DNA of 64,000 nucleotides. Origin: Desulfobacca sp. (lineage in GTDB: Bacteria; Desulfobacterota; Desulfobaccia; Desulfobaccales; Desulfobaccaceae). Numbering within the stretch: the stretch's first letter is position 1; each line of letters begins with the position of its first letter. The DNA is taken from assembly GCA_020725545.1 (NCBI GenBank), contig DYEV01000003.1, positions 62,001-126,000 of the forward strand, read 5' to 3'. A program made the translations under genes and the position numbers. This document shows, piece after piece, positions 45,411-54,815 of the stretch. The notes under the pieces were generated by a model. That model was not told the DNA's origin. It saw only the letters and a list, made by a program, of their open reading frames with translations, and did no database searches.

Positions 45411-45439
45411 AAAAAATAGGGCGGGCCGCTGGCCCGCCC
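45411..45439 (-). terminator. Rho-independent terminator after the lipoprotein gene
   Basis: A 9-bp perfect stem (GGGCGGGCC at 45419-45427 with GGCCCGCCC at 45431-45439), a 3-base loop, and, on the minus strand, a TATTTTTT tail (complement of 45411-45418). It lies 52 bases downstream of the lipoprotein stop. Confidence 0.85.
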
Positions 45440-45490
45440 GTTGGCGTGTTTGGGGATGAACCTGGGTTACACAAACCTCTAATGCTAATC

Positions 45491-45946
45491 TTAGCCTGAT
45501 GACGACTTTTGGGGCTGATGAATGCTCTGGACCGGTGGTTCGGACGGAAATGACGATTCCCAGCGGGGGAGGGCCGCACTGGGAACGGTGGATTCGGGAT
45601 AGATTTCAGCTAAGAAATCATATTTTTTGCAAAAAACACTATATTTTTTCGGCTGCACCTGCATTCTCCGGCAGTAGACCTCTTTGCCCCGGGCATAGGC
45701 GAACAGGGTGAAGTTTGGCTGCCAGACAGTGTATTCCACCGCACTCTGAGCCGGCACGATGATCGTGGCCGCGCTGTTAGCCGACGGCACCGCGATATCC
45801 ACCTCGGCGAAATTGCGCACCAAACCCACGTAGGGTCGGATCTCCTGACCGCGCAGGACATCCTGGGAGACCAGGGTTGGACCGCAACATCCCCCCAGAA
45901 ATCCAGCCAGAAGCACAAAAACCGGCCAGCCTTTCCCTAATTTCAT
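45491..45946 (-). CDS. Putative lipoprotein of unknown function
   Basis: A 151-residue protein starting at ATG 45946 with GGAGGAAAGG directly upstream. The signal sequence ends in the lipobox LGGC (Cys20), so it is probably a lipoprotein. The mature part has a beta-rich pattern (PYVGLVRNFAEVDIAVPS, TIIVPAQSAVEYTVWQPNFTLFAYARG), a second cysteine pair (VYC...VFC) and a Pro/Ser-rich tail. I recognise no family. A terminator follows. The lysine-rich stretch VQPKKYSVFCKKYDFL may stabilise a small domain. Confidence 0.7.
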   Translation of the reverse strand: MKLGKGWPVFVLLAGFLGGCCGPTLVSQDVLRGQEIRPYVGLVRNFAEVDIAVPSANSAATIIVPAQSAVEYTVWQPNFTLFAYARGKEVYCRRMQVQPKKYSVFCKKYDFLAEIYPESTVPSAALPRWESSFPSEPPVQSIHQPQKSSSG

Positions 45947-46069
45947 CCTTTCCTCCCCTCGGATCGTGTTCCCCTCAGACCGGACTGCGGCCAGGTCGGC
46001 GGCCGCTTCATCTTCGCAATTCAATTAAGTAATCGGCTGTTTGGTTCCTTCCCTTTAATTTTTCCAGGG

Positions 46070-47227
46070 TTATGAGGACTCCTTTCTTCGTCCTGGCAGC
46101 TTGGACCCGCGGCTCTCGCCGGAACATTCCTCCGGGTCCGGTATGCTCTCGCCGGTGAGGGCCGCTACTTCCTGCAGTAAGATCGTCAGCAATTCATCCT
46201 CAGGGATGGTGCGCACCGTTTCCCCTTTTTTGATGAGGGCCCCCGCTCCTTTGCCGCCGGCAATGCCCACATCGGCCTCCCGGGCTTCGCCGGGCCCGTT
46301 GACCACACAGCCCATGATGGCCACTTTAATGGGGCTGGTCAGATATCTGAGCCGTTTTTCCGCGGCCTCGGCCAGCCCGAAGAGGTCAATCTGGCAGCGG
46401 CCGCAGGTGGGGCAGGAGATGATCTCCGGCCCCCGCTGCCGCAGGTGCAAGGCCCGGAGGATGTCATAGGCTACCCAGACTTCCTCCACCGGATCCCGGG
46501 TCAAAGACACCCGCATGGTGTCACCGATCCCTTCGGCCAACAGCCAGCCCAGACCCAGGGCCGATTTCACCGTCCCGGCGATGAGACCGCCGGCCTCGGT
46601 CACCCCGATATGCAGGGGATAATCCACCTCCTGGGACAACTGTTTATAGGCGGCCACGGTCACCAAGACATCGGAGGCCTTCAGAGAGACTTTAAAATTC
46701 TGGAACTGCCAATCTTCAAATTGCCGGATCCAACGCCGGGCACTGGCCACCAGGGCCTCCGGGGTGGGGCCGCCGTAGTGGTCCCACAAGTCTTTTTCCA
46801 GGGATCCGGCATTGATCCCCAGGCGCAGGGATTTGCCCAGCTGCCGACAGGCCTCCACCACCGGCCGGGTTTTGGCCGCGCCGCCCAGATTGCCGGGATT
46901 GATACGCACCGCATCTGCTCCGGCCTCCAGGGCGCCCAGGGCAAGTTTGTAATTGAAGTGGATATCGGCGATGAGAGGCACCTGACAGGCAGCCTTGATC
47001 TCCCGGAAGGCCGCCACGGCCTCTTTATTGGGCACCGCCAGCCGGATAATTTCGCAGCCGGCCCGTACCAGCCGCTCGATCTGGGCCAGAGTTTTGTCCC
47101 GGTCACAGGTATCGGTATTGGTCATGGACTGGACCGAAACCGGAGCGCCACCGCCGATCTGGACCGGACCGACATTAATGGCACGCGTCGGCCGACGAGG
47201 TTTTACCAAGTTAATTGCTGTATCCAT
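46070..47227 (-). CDS. ispG: 4-hydroxy-3-methylbut-2-en-1-yl diphosphate synthase IspG
   Basis: A 385-residue IspG (GcpE) that reduces MEcPP to HMBPP in the MEP isoprenoid pathway using a [4Fe-4S] cluster. It starts with ...VGPVQIGGGAPVSVQSMTNTDT, has the TIM-barrel strands IIRLAVPN, IADIHFNYKLA and VRINPGNLGG, and the cluster ligands CPTCGRC plus MGCVVNGPGEA near the C-terminus. The C-terminal tail after ALTGESIP is short and polar. It is the short bacterial type without the plant-like insertion. The LysR gene lies 153 bases upstream on the same strand. The short heptamer-like repeat at 47235-47269 lies between them. Confidence 0.96.
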   Translation of the reverse strand: MDTAINLVKPRRPTRAINVGPVQIGGGAPVSVQSMTNTDTCDRDKTLAQIERLVRAGCEIIRLAVPNKEAVAAFREIKAACQVPLIADIHFNYKLALGALEAGADAVRINPGNLGGAAKTRPVVEACRQLGKSLRLGINAGSLEKDLWDHYGGPTPEALVASARRWIRQFEDWQFQNFKVSLKASDVLVTVAAYKQLSQEVDYPLHIGVTEAGGLIAGTVKSALGLGWLLAEGIGDTMRVSLTRDPVEEVWVAYDILRALHLRQRGPEIISCPTCGRCQIDLFGLAEAAEKRLRYLTSPIKVAIMGCVVNGPGEAREADVGIAGGKGAGALIKKGETVRTIPEDELLTILLQEVAALTGESIPDPEECSGESRGSKLPGRRKESS

Positions 47228-47234
47228 AATCTCT

Positions 47235-47269
47235 CAGTTGCTAGGCATCAGTTGTCAGTTACTGGCTGC
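47235..47269. repeat. Degenerate heptamer repeat upstream of ispG
   Basis: Consecutive 7-base units CAGTTGC, TAGGCAT, CAGTTGT, CAGTTAC and TGGCTGC (47235-47269). Three of the five share CAGTT, and the spacing is exactly 7, as in the GTTCCGA and CAGTGGC arrays elsewhere in the window. Confidence 0.5.
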
Positions 47270-47380
47270 TGGTGAGCGGTTTGGACTGGCATCGCCAGGC
47301 GCCGGGTCTTGCTGATGGTATCGCTCCGCCCGCCTGTCGCCGTCCGGGAGGTGGCAGCATCGGCAGGTTGAGGGAGGGGC

Positions 47381-48295
47381 TCAGAGCTCAGGGCCGCTGA
47401 GGCGTTCGGCTGTCTGGCGCAGGAAAGTGCTGAAGGTGGCATAGACCAGGGGCAGCTTGCGACCCCGACGTTGGACCAGGAACAAGGGGCGGCGTAGCTC
47501 CACATCCCGGATCTTCACCGCCACCAGATCACCATAGGCCAGTTCCGCGGCTACCGCCAGCCGGGACAGGATGCTGATACCTACGCCAGCCTTGATGGCC
47601 TGGCGCACTGCTTCGGTGTTGGGCATTTCAGCCGCCACCGTTAATTTGCCAAAATCCAGGCCATGGGCGCCCAGGATCTCCTTGACGGCCATTTGCGTGC
47701 CCGACCCTCTTTCCCGCAGAATATAGGGTTGGCCATACAGCTCGCCTAAGACCACTTCCCGCCGTTGGGCCCAGGGGTGCTGGGAAGGGACAGCCAGAGT
47801 GAGTTCGTCCAAATACACCTCTGCAAACTGTAGGCGTTTTTCCGGCAACCGGGAACCCACCAGGCCCAAACCAATTTCACCTTTAAACACCAGGTCGGCC
47901 ACCGCCGTGGTGTTGGCTATCTTCAGGGTGATATGCATGGCCGGATGTTGGGCCTTGAAAGCCCCGATGACTTGGGGCAAGAGGTAGCTGCCCGGAATGG
48001 TACTGGCGCCGATGGTGAGCCGCCCCAAGAGCTCACCCCGAAGGTCCGCCAGGGCCTGTTGGGCTTCATCCCGCAGGTGCAAAAGTTTCTGGGCATAGCG
48101 CAGTAAAATCTGTCCGGCCGGGGTCAGCCGCAATTCCCGGCCCAGCCGGTCCACCAACTTGTCTCCGGCCATCTCTTCCAGGGAGCGGATATGCTCGCTC
48201 ACCGTGGGCTGGGACAGGTGCAGGGCCTCTGCCGCCAGGGTAAAGCTCTTCAGTTCGGCAACCTTGCAGAATATCTCTAAGCGATGCAAATCCAT
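47381..48295 (-). CDS. LysR family transcriptional regulator
   Basis: A 304-residue LysR-type regulator. The N-terminal helix-turn-helix reads LEIFCKVAELKSFTLAAEAL then LSQPTVSEHIRSLEE, followed by the linker helix (LRYAQKLLHLRDEAQQALAD) and a periplasmic-binding-like effector domain (from about residue 92). The MDLHRLEIFCKVAELKSF opening resembles, from memory, the selenium-metabolism-associated LysR subgroup common in Desulfobacterota; I cannot test this. No target operon is obvious. ispG lies downstream and an isochorismatase-like gene upstream, 79 bases away and on the same strand. Confidence 0.9.
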   Translation of the reverse strand: MDLHRLEIFCKVAELKSFTLAAEALHLSQPTVSEHIRSLEEMAGDKLVDRLGRELRLTPAGQILLRYAQKLLHLRDEAQQALADLRGELLGRLTIGASTIPGSYLLPQVIGAFKAQHPAMHITLKIANTTAVADLVFKGEIGLGLVGSRLPEKRLQFAEVYLDELTLAVPSQHPWAQRREVVLGELYGQPYILRERGSGTQMAVKEILGAHGLDFGKLTVAAEMPNTEAVRQAIKAGVGISILSRLAVAAELAYGDLVAVKIRDVELRRPLFLVQRRGRKLPLVYATFSTFLRQTAERLSGPEL

Positions 48296-48374
48296 ATGGA
48301 AAAAAGGATCAGGGACCTGGCCAAAGGGAGTTGGCCAAAGCGCTGATCGCCGTATAGGGTAAACGTGCTGCCAA

Positions 48375-48896
48375 TTACCGCACCTGCACCCCGAAGAGGC
48401 GGGTCATCCGTTCCAAAGCCCACTCATTATCTTCCTGGTCTAAATCCGCCACCCCGTCCCGATAGACCACCACCCGGAAGCCGTTCAGGTCTAGGTCCCG
48501 GGCCGTCTCCATAATACAGATGGAAGTGCAGACCCCCACCAAATGCACCTCCGTCACCCCCTCCTGGCGCAGGATATCCCTCAGTTCGGTACCGAACAGA
48601 CCGCTGAAGGTCGTCTTGGTTACCAGATGATCGCTGGCGGCTACTGACAGTTCGGGGATGACCGCCGCCCCCCAGGTGCCGCTGACGGCATGGGGAGGGA
48701 AGCGCCGGAATTCGGGATCATCGGGGTCATGGGCATCGGCCAGAAAAATGATGACTGCCCCCTCCTGGCGCATTTCCTGAATTTTGGCCGCCACAAAGGG
48801 AATAATGGCCCGGCCGGGCTCCCCCACATACAGGGCCCCGGCCGGGTCCAGAAAATCGTTGAGCATGTCCGTGATTACCAGAGCCCGTTTTGTCAT
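48375..48896 (-). CDS. Isochorismatase family cysteine hydrolase
   Basis: A 173-residue hydrolase. The catalytic triad is visible: Asp in VITDMLNDFLDP, Lys in LVTKTTFSG and Cys in VCTSICI, with the family's cis-peptide region LVGVCTS. Relatives include nicotinamidase (PncA), N-carbamoylsarcosine amidase and isochorismatase. The ADAHDPDDPEF segment after the second strand resembles the metal-binding loop of nicotinamidases (DxHxxxxxEF), so nicotinamidase-type chemistry is plausible. ATG 48896 has AGAGGT just upstream; the open frame to 48995 is not conserved. Confidence 0.88.
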   Translation of the reverse strand: MTKRALVITDMLNDFLDPAGALYVGEPGRAIIPFVAAKIQEMRQEGAVIIFLADAHDPDDPEFRRFPPHAVSGTWGAAVIPELSVAASDHLVTKTTFSGLFGTELRDILRQEGVTEVHLVGVCTSICIMETARDLDLNGFRVVVYRDGVADLDQEDNEWALERMTRLFGVQVR

Positions 48897-49069
48897 ACCA
48901 TACCTCTGGGGCTTTTTTTTTACTATAGCGCCGCCGAGCCTGAATGGCAATGCCAAATCAAAGGTTTGGATAAGGCTGGACCAGCCGCCTCCCAACTGGC
49001 TGACTTCCGGGGTGCTTGCCCGAACCTTGGGGAGCAGGCCCGAGGGGCCACCCCCTCAAGCCCTTCCGC

Positions 49070-50956
49070 CTACCAGACAATGCTTTCCAGGGACGTCAGC
49101 GGTTCCCGGACCGCCGCCGCTTCCGGCACCGCGGCCAGGTGGGCGGCGAAGCCATCGGCGGTTTTTAAGGCTTCAGGAAAGATCAGACCGCTGCGCTGTT
49201 CCAGCTCCGCCAAGGTCACCTGATACACCTTGAACTCTTTTAAATCCAGGAGCTCCAGCTGATCCAGACTCTGGGTCAACAGAAAGGCCCGGGCTTGCAG
49301 TTGCCCATTTTCCACATAGGCGAGGAGCTTATAGAATTCCCGGGGAATCTTGACTCCCCGGAACTCCCGGTCATCGTCATGGAAGACCGGGCCGCCAATG
49401 ACGCTGACCCGCACATCCTCCACATCCACTTCGGCGAAGACCGCATCTTCCAACCGCCCCCAGAGGCCGCCCAGACTGCTCTGGTTAAAATTATCCATCT
49501 GCGGCGTGATGTTGGTAAAGAAAAAGGAATCTTTATTGGCCTGACGGGCCGCCGCTTCACTGCCCCACAAAAGATCGGCCCGCCGGGCGATGTGTCCCCG
49601 ATCCAGGCGATTATCGGCATACACGGTATCGCCCACCTGCAAAGCCGCGGGGATACGGGGGTCGAAGACAAATTTCAAACCCTTGCGGCTGAGTTTTCTC
49701 AGGCTGCTGCCATCAATATTCCAGGCCACCCAAAAGGCCAGGCGCCGGGTGCAGCTCAGAGCCAGAGAAAAATGAGTGTAATGGATAACGTCGCTGCCGT
49801 CCAGGCGATGGACCTCTGCCGCCAGCCCCGCACTCAAGCGGGGCAGGTCCACCCGCTGCCGGAGGAAATCCGGGGCAAACCCCTGATCCCGGCCCCCGGC
49901 CTGCAGCACCGTTACCGGCTTGGGCACTACCGCCAGTTTCTCAAAGACCGACGCCGGATAGGCGGCCACCGCATATTCGTCGGGATTGCCGGGCCCTTCC
50001 CCGGCAAAGTGGAGGCCGGCCATGACGGTGGTAACCTGGCCGTGGGCATCCTTAAACAACCAGACCGAGCCGGAGTCGCCCCCCATGCTGACTTCACCTT
50101 GGTCGATCGGATAGTCTGGATCGAGGCCGATTTCAAAGCCGCCTACGGTCTGTTCCCCCACCGGCGGTCCATAATTCAGTTTGGTAAGGGTATGTATCCG
50201 GGTGACCATGCCATGGGTCACGGCCGTGGTGCGGCCGCTTTTGACGACTTTGTCACCCAGTTCCGCTTCTCCCAACTTCTCCACTCTGACGCCCAACTCC
50301 AGGACCGTAGGGTCAAAACCCCGATCCTCGAGGCTGGCCAGGGCACAGTCGCCGGCTACGCCTAAATAGGAGCGCACCAGTTTGCCCAGGCGGTTATACT
50401 GCACCCGGTTATCATCATAGGGTCCGGGCTGGACAATGGTGTCGCCGATGGCCCCCGTGGGTCCATGCAGGACGTGCCAGTTGCTGAGCACATAAGGCGT
50501 GCCGTCCTGCTGATCATAGACAATGCAGCCGATAGTACCGGCGCTCCCGGCCACATGCGAGACGCTGATCCCTGGGACGACCGGGTCTCGCCGGATTTTT
50601 CGCGGGTTGCTGGCGGTCTCGGCCACCACTTTAAAATCCGGTTCAAACCGGCGTTGGATCACGTCCGTGGGGACCTCGACGCCGTCAACCATGATGACGG
50701 CCGGGATCAATTCCGTCCCCATTGCCGCCAGAGCCTCGGGCGCAGCCTTGCGGCCCACGGTGAACTGGATGGCAATCTCCCCCGTATCCTCACCGTCTTT
50801 CTTTTTGTAGCCGATACCGACAGAAGTGATGTTAGGATCCTGCAGATAACGTCGACCTTCGGAACGGATAAAGTTTTTGAGGTTTTCTTCGATGAATTCC
50901 GGCGTGATGGCACTCCGGGTCTTTGGTCCGGACGGCGGTTTTGTTTCGGCACTCAT
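49070..50956 (-). CDS. Trypsin-like protease fused to a NUC1-type DNA/RNA endonuclease
   Basis: A 628-residue two-enzyme fusion. Residues 130-345 form a trypsin-like serine protease with a likely triad of His161 (SNWHVL), Asp203 (AGDCALA) and Ser295 (GGDSGS). Residues about 390-570 form a DNA/RNA non-specific endonuclease: LDRGHIARR (the DRGH motif, residues 452-455), TNITPQMDNFNQ and LWGRLEDAV. Residues 20-110 form a further domain with NITSVGIGYKKKDG. There is no signal peptide or membrane segment, so it should be cytoplasmic, whereas most NUC1 enzymes are exported. Start ATG 50956 has AAGGAG upstream. GC content and neighbours look ordinary. A defence or programmed-death role is speculation; the fusion itself is clear. 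Confidence 0.85.
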   Translation of the reverse strand: MSAETKPPSGPKTRSAITPEFIEENLKNFIRSEGRRYLQDPNITSVGIGYKKKDGEDTGEIAIQFTVGRKAAPEALAAMGTELIPAVIMVDGVEVPTDVIQRRFEPDFKVVAETASNPRKIRRDPVVPGISVSHVAGSAGTIGCIVYDQQDGTPYVLSNWHVLHGPTGAIGDTIVQPGPYDDNRVQYNRLGKLVRSYLGVAGDCALASLEDRGFDPTVLELGVRVEKLGEAELGDKVVKSGRTTAVTHGMVTRIHTLTKLNYGPPVGEQTVGGFEIGLDPDYPIDQGEVSMGGDSGSVWLFKDAHGQVTTVMAGLHFAGEGPGNPDEYAVAAYPASVFEKLAVVPKPVTVLQAGGRDQGFAPDFLRQRVDLPRLSAGLAAEVHRLDGSDVIHYTHFSLALSCTRRLAFWVAWNIDGSSLRKLSRKGLKFVFDPRIPAALQVGDTVYADNRLDRGHIARRADLLWGSEAAARQANKDSFFFTNITPQMDNFNQSSLGGLWGRLEDAVFAEVDVEDVRVSVIGGPVFHDDDREFRGVKIPREFYKLLAYVENGQLQARAFLLTQSLDQLELLDLKEFKVYQVTLAELEQRSGLIFPEALKTADGFAAHLAAVPEAAAVREPLTSLESIVW

Positions 50957-51339
50957 AATCGGCTCCTTTGCTGGCCCAACGGTGCAACCACCGCCGGACT
51001 GGGATCCATCGCAGACCTGGCCGAGGCCAGCCCAACTTCTCTTAACCTGAAGGTACGTATCTCAACACGGGAATGCAAGCACCAACGATTTTGAGGCCAC
51101 GATACTTGCAAACCGGGAGGTTGGCCAGAAAAGAACTTCGCCGGACAGCAGGTCTGGAAGGAGAATACCTGCCCTCCGGCGAAGGGAATGTGGTATGAGT
51201 TAGCTGAAAATTTGATTCAGGAATGATCCGTTTCGGGATGGGCTCTTCAAACCCGGTAAGAACTTCTGCGTTTACCGGCTAAGATCAAGTCCACCTGCGT
51301 CCCCTACGTTAACCAGAAATCGGACCCCGGCAATATCCT
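50957..51339. other. 383-bp spacer with two strong hairpins
   Basis: No gene supported. A long hairpin at 51136-51184: CTTCGCCGGA (51136-51145) pairs perfectly with TCCGGCGAAG (51175-51184), with an inner 6-bp stem GCAGGT/ACCTGC (51148-51153 with 51167-51172). A second hairpin has CCGGTAA (51253-51259) with TTACCGG (51272-51278). Neither has a T-run. They lie downstream of glnB and upstream of the protease-nuclease gene, both on the minus strand, so they could end or attenuate the amtB-glnB transcript or form part of a leader RNA. Confidence 0.6.
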
Positions 51340-52921
<1,582 letters not shown>

Positions 52922-52979
52922 GGAATTGCCTCCTTAAGTTTTTTGAAAAATTATGATTCCATGCTTGTCCCTCCATGGT

Positions 52980-52995
52980 AGCAATATCGATGCCA
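52980..52995 (-). promoter_or_regulatory. Sigma-54 promoter upstream of amtB-glnB
   Basis: Read on the minus strand, TGGCAT (complement of 52990-52995), then 5 bases, then TTGCT (complement of 52980-52984). This matches the -24/-12 pattern TGGCAC-N5-TTGCA closely. It lies about 60 bases before the amtB ATG. I did not find a clear NtrC site in the upstream sequence. Confidence 0.72.
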
Positions 52996-53125
52996 TCTAT
53001 AAACTATTAATATATCAATTAGTTATAAAATAGTCAGGTTTCAAAATTGTAACACGATGCGCATGGGTTGACAATTATGTACAATTGTGACGGTTTGGGG
53101 GGAGTTGCATCGGTAAGAGAGGGGT

Positions 53126-53225
53126 GCTGGGCCGGGCGTTAACCCGGCAGCTTCCTGCCTGCTGGAGGAAAGCATCAGGGGAGCTTCGGCCAGGAGTGTG
53201 GGGACCGGCCGAACGGCGGCCTTTT
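53126..53225 (+). ncRNA. Possible structured RNA in the amtB-M23 spacer
   Basis: The 465-bp divergent spacer (52922-53386) contains GC-rich paired elements in an otherwise AT-rich stretch. GCCGGG (53131-53136) pairs with CCCGGC (53143-53148), and flanking GCT/AGC extend the stem to 53126-53151. TTCCT and AGGAA pair next. A last stem (GGCCG/CGGCC) near 53207-53221 is followed by TTTTT (53222-53226), as in a terminator. It does not match an RNA class I can recognise. It could equally be part of the 5' leader of the M23 gene. Confidence 0.35.
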
Positions 53226-53386
53226 TCCAGAATTGGCGCCGGCGCTGCGGTTGCCTTCTAATAACTTATTGTATTAACAGAATATTAACCTTTTCGGGTT
53301 GACCTGTCGACTAGGTTATGGTAAGCTGGCGAAAATTCTTAAATGTTATCAACCGTTATCCAGTCGCTGCCCTGCTGCGAGTCCCC

Positions 53387-54697
53387 ATGCTCCGGTCAAC
53401 CATCGGCCTGCTCATTACCGCCGTTCTCCTGATGGGATCCAGCCCTGTTGGGGGGCAGTCCTATCTGCGGGTGACCAAACAGGGGGTGGTCTACTACTAT
53501 TTTAACCAGCGTGAGCCCAGCCGCCAGGAGTCTCCGAAGGCTGGCAGCCGCGGGTTGCAGTCTCCCTCCGGCCGCCGGGGCCATGCCAAGGTAGAGCCGG
53601 CTGCCGCAGTCCCCGAGTTCCAGGAAGAGGCCGTGCCTCTCTGGCAGCTCCTGCCGGCTGGTTGGGCAGCTGCGCTCCCGGCTGAGAACCAACCTCCGCT
53701 CTGGCGCCTCAGCAACTTTCTCACCGCATTGCGTTTTTTCCACCTGCCCCGGCCGGTTGACCTGGAAAATGGACCTCCAGAGGCTGTCCCGGCCAACGAC
53801 GAGTCAACCATGGTAGCACCTGAAATGGTGCTTTCTGGAGCGAACCTGAGGCTGGAGCCCGAAGACCTTGCGGTCGGCCGGGAAGTCCTCCTGTCCCGCT
53901 CCGGCCGCCGGATCTGGCTGCAGCCGGGCGGCGGCGACCAGTTGGCCAAGCCCCTCCTGCCTCCGCCGGGAAATTCCCGGGTGCCGTTTGTCGGTCCATA
54001 CTGCTTCCCGGTAGCCCACCCCTTTGGTTTCCGGGATTCCTGGGGTGATCCCCGGGACGGAGGTGGCCGCTGCCACCGGGCCACGGATATCGGGGCGCCG
54101 GAGGGCACAGAAGTCTATGCGGTGACCAGCGGCGTCATCCAGACTATGGGGACGTTCAATCGGGCCGGCAACACCATTCTGTTGCGAGGCCATGACGGCC
54201 GGGGCTATGCCTACATGCACCTCATGGCCTACGCCCCAGGGTTGTGCGAAGGCAAAGTCGTCAAGACCGGTGAACTCATAGGCTATGTGGGCCGCACCGG
54301 CACCGTGAACTCGGCCCCACACCTACACTTCGAGGTCTACCCGGATCACCGCTTCAGCAAAGACAGTCTAATCAATCCCTATGATTTCCTGGTACAGTTG
54401 AGTGGGGGCATCGGGGTAGCTGATCTGGGCCAACGTCGGCCCGTCCGCCTGGCAAAGGTCCAAGGGCGGCAATCGGATAAATGGCTCCAGGTCGCGGCCC
54501 GCCCCTGGTCCGACTCTCTGGCCCAACCCCGCAGCCATCTCAACTTTAAAATCCCCTTTCCCAAAGTCATCCCGGGCGGTCCCTCGGCCCAGCCCGGTCC
54601 GCCCCGACCGGTGGCCCAACCCACCCGCCAGACACCGGGCAGCATCCTCCTGCCCCCGGGCTATTCTTTGCGAATCCTGCCGCCCAATCCCGGCTAA
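53387..54697 (+). CDS. M23 (LytM) family metallopeptidase
   Basis: About 436 residues. The mature protein starts after a signal peptide ([22 protein letters not shown]). A first short repeat-like region ([20 protein letters not shown]) is followed by a long Pro/Arg-rich linker, then a C-terminal LytM domain (from about residue 210) with [12 protein letters not shown] (first His and Asp zinc ligands) and HLHFEVYP (second His). Such enzymes cut peptidoglycan peptide bridges during growth or division. The tail is Pro/Gln-rich. ATG 53387 is preferred; the frame is open to ATG 53318, but a TTGACC/TAAGCT promoter overlaps that stretch. Confidence 0.85.
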   Translation: MLRSTIGLLITAVLLMGSSPVGGQSYLRVTKQGVVYYYFNQREPSRQESPKAGSRGLQSPSGRRGHAKVEPAAAVPEFQEEAVPLWQLLPAGWAAALPAENQPPLWRLSNFLTALRFFHLPRPVDLENGPPEAVPANDESTMVAPEMVLSGANLRLEPEDLAVGREVLLSRSGRRIWLQPGGGDQLAKPLLPPPGNSRVPFVGPYCFPVAHPFGFRDSWGDPRDGGGRCHRATDIGAPEGTEVYAVTSGVIQTMGTFNRAGNTILLRGHDGRGYAYMHLMAYAPGLCEGKVVKTGELIGYVGRTGTVNSAPHLHFEVYPDHRFSKDSLINPYDFLVQLSGGIGVADLGQRRPVRLAKVQGRQSDKWLQVAARPWSDSLAQPRSHLNFKIPFPKVIPGGPSAQPGPPRPVAQPTRQTPGSILLPPGYSLRILPPNPG

Positions 54698-54770
54698 ACA
54701 GTGTAGCCAGGCCCAAATCTCCCTTGGTGGCCGAGCCCAAAGGTTGCGTTGGAGTTGGGGGTAGGGAGCA

Positions 54771-54810
54771 GCGCCCCCTGGTCCCCTCCCCTGAAAGCAC
54801 TTTTGCAACA
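54771..54810 (-). repeat. Copy of the argS-type palindromic element, after asnS
   Basis: On the minus strand this reads AAAAGTGCTTTCAGGGGAGG and then GGACCAGGGG, closely similar to the left arm of the element downstream of argS (23695-23727). It lies about 6-45 bases after the asnS stop codon. The right arm is less clear here. Confidence 0.55.
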
Positions 54811-54815
54811 AACGG

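Noticed and set aside
53160-53175. GGAGGAAAG-like motif reminiscent of RNase P RNA
   Set aside because: Surrounding sequence lacks the other conserved RNase P elements, and the match is too short to support an RNA gene.
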